From Bradyrhizobium macuxiense (GTDB lineage: Bacteria > Pseudomonadota > Alphaproteobacteria > Rhizobiales > Xanthobacteraceae), in assembly GCF_007993935.1 (NCBI RefSeq), contig NZ_VITY01000010.1:229824-293823 (forward strand): 64,000 bases of DNA, read 5' to 3'. The notes beneath the pieces were generated by a model. The model was not told where the DNA came from and made no database searches. It saw only the letters and a program-made list of their open reading frames with translations. Of the stretch, positions 60,939 to 64,000 are shown piece by piece. The stretch's first letter is position 1. Each line of letters opens with the position of its first letter. Made by a program: the position numbers and the translations under genes.

Positions 60939-61535
60939 ATGTTGCAGGACATCCCGACGCCGACCTTGCGCGAGGCAAGAGCTTGCGTCCTCGAGACCGA
61001 ACGGCTGACATTGCGCAAGCCGACGCTCGCGGACGTAAAAGCAATCGCACGCCTCGCCAATGATCGCCGCATCGCGGAGAACACCCGCCGCCTGCCGCAT
61101 CCCTATACCCAGGACGACGCCATCGACTTCGTGCGCGCGCTCGGCGCCGGCGGCCGCGAGACCGTTTTCCTGATCGAGAACAATCACACGCCGATCGGCA
61201 TGGTCGGCGTCGACTGGCGCGAGGAGACATCCGCCGAGCTCGGCTACTGGCTCGGCGTCGACTATTGGGGCCAGGGCTTCGGCACCGAGGCCGCGCGTGC
61301 GGTGATCGATTATTTCTTCGAGGAATTCGATCTCGACCAGCTGATCGCAGGCGCCCGCGTCGTCAACCCGTCGTCGCGCAACATCCTCGAGAAGTGCGGC
61401 TTCCAGTGGAGCGGCGTCGAGCTGCACCGCTTCGAGGCGCTGGGCTCATCGAGCCCGGTCGATGCCTTCCGCCTGTCGCGCGGCGTCTGGACCTCGCTGA
61501 AGCGCTGGAACAACTCGATCCGCCGGGAGAGCTGA
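60939..61535 (+). CDS. GNAT acetyltransferase (RimJ/RimL-like)
   Basis: 198 residues from ATG at 60939 (MLQDIPTPTLREARACVLET). LTLRKPTLADVKAIARLAND starts the fold; acetyl-CoA binding is in YWLGVDYWGQGFGTEAARAV; the last strand is VVNPSSRNILEKCGFQWSG. It acetylates an amine, in RimJ/RimL a ribosomal protein N terminus. Genes of this type recur between rpmA and obgE in Bradyrhizobiaceae. The substrate here is unknown. Confidence 0.92.
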   Translation: MLQDIPTPTLREARACVLETERLTLRKPTLADVKAIARLANDRRIAENTRRLPHPYTQDDAIDFVRALGAGGRETVFLIENNHTPIGMVGVDWREETSAELGYWLGVDYWGQGFGTEAARAVIDYFFEEFDLDQLIAGARVVNPSSRNILEKCGFQWSGVELHRFEALGSSSPVDAFRLSRGVWTSLKRWNNSIRRES

Positions 61536-61555
61536 GGGCTCGATCAACAACAACG

Positions 61556-61697
61556 GTCGTCGTCCCCGCGAAAGGGGGACCCATAACCACAAATGGTCAT
61601 TGCTCGGCCGAGCTGTGGCTCCAGCGTAGGTGACGACAAGCAGCGGTGGTTATGGGTACCTGCTCCCGTGCGCAATTGCGCACTAGGCAGGGACGAC
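61556..61697. repeat. Intergenic inverted repeat, family 1 (divergent copy)
   Basis: ACCCATAACCAC (61579-61590) and GTGGTTATGGGT (61646-61657) are perfect inverted arms; GTCGTC at the left outer edge (61556-61561) and GACGAC at the right (61692-61697) extend the pairing. It shares its edges with the element at 25-155. It separates the convergent GNAT and EamA genes. Confidence 0.7.
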
Positions 61698-61735
61698 AGC
61701 TATCATGCGGGTGCGCTTTTGCCCGCCCTGCACCG

Positions 61736-62650
61736 TCACGCCGGCGGATTCACCGCGGTGTCGGTTCGTCCGAGCTGCTGCTCGCGCACGAAGATGTAGA
61801 GGCCGGCCGCGATGATGATGGCGGCGCCGACGATCGTGGCCCAGGACGGCACGTCGCCGAACACCACGAAGCCGAAGATCACCGCCCAGACGATCATCGA
61901 ATACTGGTACGGCACCACCACGCTTGCCGGCGCGAGCTTCAGCGAGCGATTGACGCAAAGCAGCGCCGCGACCGAGATGATGCCGGCGGTGAAGAACAGC
62001 ACGAGGCTGCCGGCCGATGGCGTCACCCAGCCGAATGGCGACAGCACGAGGCCGAGGATGAACGTGCCGCCGAATTGCGAGCTCGCCAGCACGATATCCG
62101 GCGTCGCGCGCAGCGAGCGCGTGATCAGCATCAGGACCGCAAACGACAGGCTGCCGCCGAGCGCGATCATCGCCGGCCAGCTGATGGTCTGCGCGGATGG
62201 CCTGAGCGCGATCAGCACCCCGCAGAAGCCGACCAGGATCGCGGTCCAGCGCCGCCAGCCGATATGCTCGCCGAGCAAGAGGCCCGACATCGCGGTGACG
62301 AAGATCGGCCCGGCCAGATAGTAGGTGATGACGTCGGCGAGCGGCAGATAGACCGTCGCCAGGAAGAACGCCGCGACCTCCAGCGTCGACAGCGTCACGC
62401 GCAGCAATTGCAGCCACGGCCGCTCCAGATGCAGGAAATCCGCGCGCCGCTTCCACACGATCGGCAGCAGCACGAGCAGCGCCGCGCAGGCGCGCAGCCA
62501 CAACAATTGCCCGACCGAATAGGTGGCGACGATGAATTTGCCCATCGCGTCGCCGAACGAGAACATGAAGATCGAGAGCAGCATCAAGCCGATGCCGGCG
62601 AGCCGCGCCGATCGATCGTCGTAGGAGGACAGTTTTGCGAACAGGCTCAT
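61736..62650 (-). CDS. EamA-family (DMT) transporter
   Basis: 304 residues from ATG at 62650 (MSLFAKLSSYDDRSARLAGI). Ten hydrophobic segments in two EamA repeats (LMLLSIFMFSFGDAMGKFIV ... AAFFLATVYLPLADVITYYL and the second half MIALGGSLSFAVLMLITRSL ... VVPYQYSMIVWAVIFGFVVF). It is an inner-membrane exporter of metabolites such as amino acids, with unknown substrate. The longer frames to 62791 and 62795 have no suitable start. Divergent from the MaoC-type gene. Confidence 0.92.
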   Translation of the reverse strand: MSLFAKLSSYDDRSARLAGIGLMLLSIFMFSFGDAMGKFIVATYSVGQLLWLRACAALLVLLPIVWKRRADFLHLERPWLQLLRVTLSTLEVAAFFLATVYLPLADVITYYLAGPIFVTAMSGLLLGEHIGWRRWTAILVGFCGVLIALRPSAQTISWPAMIALGGSLSFAVLMLITRSLRATPDIVLASSQFGGTFILGLVLSPFGWVTPSAGSLVLFFTAGIISVAALLCVNRSLKLAPASVVVPYQYSMIVWAVIFGFVVFGDVPSWATIVGAAIIIAAGLYIFVREQQLGRTDTAVNPPA

Positions 62651-62818
62651 TGTTCTCTTGTTGTCGCCGCCTCTGAGTCGGGCAGGTCCCGACGCCGGTT
62701 TTACCGAGGTGGCCGTGCAGGACAACCCCGGCGGCCGCATATCGAACCAATTGTCGCAGTGCCGCGGCTGCGCTACGGCTGGGCCAGCCATTCAAGAAAA
62801 CAGAGCAGGAAACGCCGC

Positions 62819-63298
62819 ATGAGCGACTTCGACCCCACCCAGCATCGCATGGTCCCCGCGCAGCGCTGGTTCGAGGATTTCGTGCTCGGCGAGCGTTTCG
62901 TGATTCCGAGCCGGACCCAGACCTCGGCGGTGTTCGCGGCGTTCCAGACCGCGAGCGGCGACACCCATCCGATCCATTACGACGTCGAATATTGCCGCAG
63001 CCGCGGCATGCCCGATTTGCTCGCCCATGGCTTCCAGACCCTGGTGCACACCGCGCCCGGCGCCGGACTGTTTCCCTACGTCGTGGAGGAATCGCTGATC
63101 GGCTTCCTGGAGCAGTCGAGCAAGTTCCTGAAACCGGTCTATGCCGGCGACACCATCTACCCGGCGCTCGAGGTGATCGAGCTGTCGCCGGGCAAGACCA
63201 CCGGCGTCGTGACGCTGCGCTCGACCGTGCACAACCAGCGCCGCGAGCTGGTGCTGGAGGGGATGCAGAAATTCCTGGTCAGACGCAGGCCTGGCTAG
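62819..63298 (+). CDS. MaoC-family (hot-dog) dehydratase
   Basis: 159 residues from ATG at 62819 (MSDFDPTQHRMVPAQRWFED). The R-specific enoyl-CoA hydratase signature is present: FQTASGDTHPIHYDVEYCRS, with the catalytic Asp and His, and MPDLLAHGFQTLVHT. It hydrates 2-enoyl-CoA type thioesters. The large frame that begins at 61646 and runs into this gene is a shadow of the transporter. It lies just upstream of obgE, separated by a hairpin. Confidence 0.93.
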   Translation: MSDFDPTQHRMVPAQRWFEDFVLGERFVIPSRTQTSAVFAAFQTASGDTHPIHYDVEYCRSRGMPDLLAHGFQTLVHTAPGAGLFPYVVEESLIGFLEQSSKFLKPVYAGDTIYPALEVIELSPGKTTGVVTLRSTVHNQRRELVLEGMQKFLVRRRPG

Positions 63299-63308
63299 CC
63301 CAAGGGCC

Positions 63309-63339
63309 GCAAAAAGGCCCGAAAATTAAGGCTTTTTGC
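63309..63339. terminator. Terminator between the MaoC-type gene and obgE
   Basis: GCAAAAAGGCC (63309-63319) pairs with GGCTTTTTGC (63330-63339) with one bulged G. The A/T-rich stem would give a U-rich end. It follows the MaoC stop by 10 bp. Confidence 0.6.
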
Positions 63340-63398
63340 CGAAGTCGCGATCCTTGCGGGTTGCCGCAGGGACCGGCCTGCCTTAGTTAGTACGGATC

Positions 63399-64000
63399 AT
63401 GAAATTCCTCGATGAAGCCAAGGTCTATATTCGCTCGGGCGACGGCGGCAATGGCTGCGTCGCGTTCCGGCGCGAGAAGTTCATCGAGTTCGGCGGCCCC
63501 TCCGGCGGCAACGGCGGCCGTGGCGGCGACGTCATCATCGAGTCCGTCGACGGGCTGAACACGCTGATCGACTACCGCTACCAGCAGCACTTCAAGGCGC
63601 AGAAGGGCGGCAATGGCATGGGCAAGGACCGCCATGGCGCCAACGGCAAGTCGATCGTGCTGAAAGTGCCTGTCGGCACCCAGGTGTTCGACGAGGACCG
63701 CGAGACGCTGCTGCACGACTTCACCGAACTCGGCGAGACCTTCGTGCTGGCCAAGGGCGGCAATGGCGGCTTCGGCAACGCGCATTTCAAATCCTCCACC
63801 AACCGCGCGCCGCGCAACGCCAATCCCGGCGCGCCGGGCGAGGAGCGCTGGATCTGGCTGCGGCTGAAGCTGATCGCCGATGCCGGCCTGGTCGGCCTGC
63901 CCAATGCCGGCAAATCGACCTTCCTCTCGGTGGTCAGCGCGGCGCGGCCGAAGATCGCCGACTATCCCTTCACGACGCTGCATCCGCAGCTTGGTGTCGT
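63399..64000 (+). CDS. obgE: GTPase ObgE (5' part, cut by the window end)
   Basis: 200 residues visible from ATG at 63399 (MKFLDEAKVYIRSGDGGNGC). The glycine-rich Obg domain (GGPSGGNGGRGGDVIIES, HFKAQKGGNGMGKDRHG, LAKGGNGGFGNAHFKS) is complete, and the GTPase domain begins with the P-loop GLPNAGKSTFLSVVSAA, then PFTTLHPQLGVV at the border. ObgE acts in large-subunit ribosome assembly and growth control. The rplU-rpmA-obgE order is conserved widely. Confidence 0.98.
   Translation, partial: MKFLDEAKVYIRSGDGGNGCVAFRREKFIEFGGPSGGNGGRGGDVIIESVDGLNTLIDYRYQQHFKAQKGGNGMGKDRHGANGKSIVLKVPVGTQVFDEDRETLLHDFTELGETFVLAKGGNGGFGNAHFKSSTNRAPRNANPGAPGEERWIWLRLKLIADAGLVGLPNAGKSTFLSVVSAARPKIADYPFTTLHPQLGV

Noticed and set aside
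61646..63298. Apparent 550-residue protein ending in a MaoC domain
   Set aside because: The first part is antisense to the EamA gene; the MaoC-type gene starts at 62819.

Overview
The window is a GC-rich chromosomal segment of an alphaproteobacterium, most likely Bradyrhizobium or a close relative. The reasons are the rplU-rpmA-(GNAT)-obgE neighbourhood, the abundance of FixJ/LuxR and Crp/Fnr regulators, protein sequences of rhizobial type, and several families of intergenic palindromic repeats (about 25-155, 905-983, 13264-13362, 32547-32585, 33855-33942, 55271-55321, 61556-61697) of the kind scattered through Bradyrhizobium genomes. No CRISPR array, transposase, phage gene or replication origin is visible.

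Layout. 0.2-2.7 kb: a sugar-acid dehydratase (IlvD/Edd) and an RraA-fold protein. 3.0-14.4 kb: a motility and regulation block. It holds a FixJ-type response regulator, a cheA-cheW-cheY-cheR-PilZ-like operon on the minus strand, a large flagellin, two tandem Crp/Fnr paralogues, and a LuxR-type protein with a kinase-like helical hairpin. Six intergenic copies of a dyad (CCGTA-N4-TACGG) lie upstream of genes of this block and probably mark a local regulon. 14.9-22.9 kb: metabolic genes (GH3 hexosaminidase, acetoacetyl-CoA synthetase, and a LysR-controlled DSD1/HAD/threonine-synthase-like operon with an 18-bp perfect palindrome as operator). 23.2-26.7 kb: a foreign-looking, less GC-rich gene for a large secreted protein (propeller + LGFP repeats + three Cys-containing C-terminal repeats), abutting a broken copy of the 5' end of the downstream phosphoesterase gene.

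26.8-30.2 kb: a translationally coupled four-gene membrane-lipid operon (phospholipid methyltransferase-like, DedA, PlcP-type phosphoesterase, Agt-type glycosyltransferase). It resembles phosphate-stress lipid remodelling modules and faces a two-component system (30.5-32.5 kb). 32.6-36.8 kb: a Baeyer-Villiger monooxygenase plus esterase under a divergent AraC regulator. 36.8-46.8 kb: aldo/keto reductase, MFS exporter and LysR, a methyltransferase, membrane PQQ glucose dehydrogenase, an Hsp70-like ATPase domain and an ABC-F ATPase. 47.5-55.0 kb: an RND efflux pair divergent from its TetR repressor, with four operator-like palindromes between them, then a hydrolase, a coiled-coil peptide and a FabF-type ketosynthase, bounded by tRNA-Ser(CGA).

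55.4-64.0 kb: a frameshifted alpha/beta hydrolase, a ROK-family protein whose two lobes appear in circularly permuted order, SDR and GlxA-type regulator genes facing each other, the ribosomal genes rplU and rpmA with a clear sigma70-type promoter and terminator, a GNAT acetyltransferase, an EamA transporter, a MaoC-type hydratase and the 5' part of obgE.

The observations I rate highest are the circularly permuted ROK protein, the CCGTA-N4-TACGG regulon with its Crp/Fnr and LuxR candidates, the four-operator TetR control region, and the propeller-LGFP-Cys-repeat secreted protein with the duplicated phosphoesterase fragment beside it. All functional statements are from reading the sequence; no database search was run.
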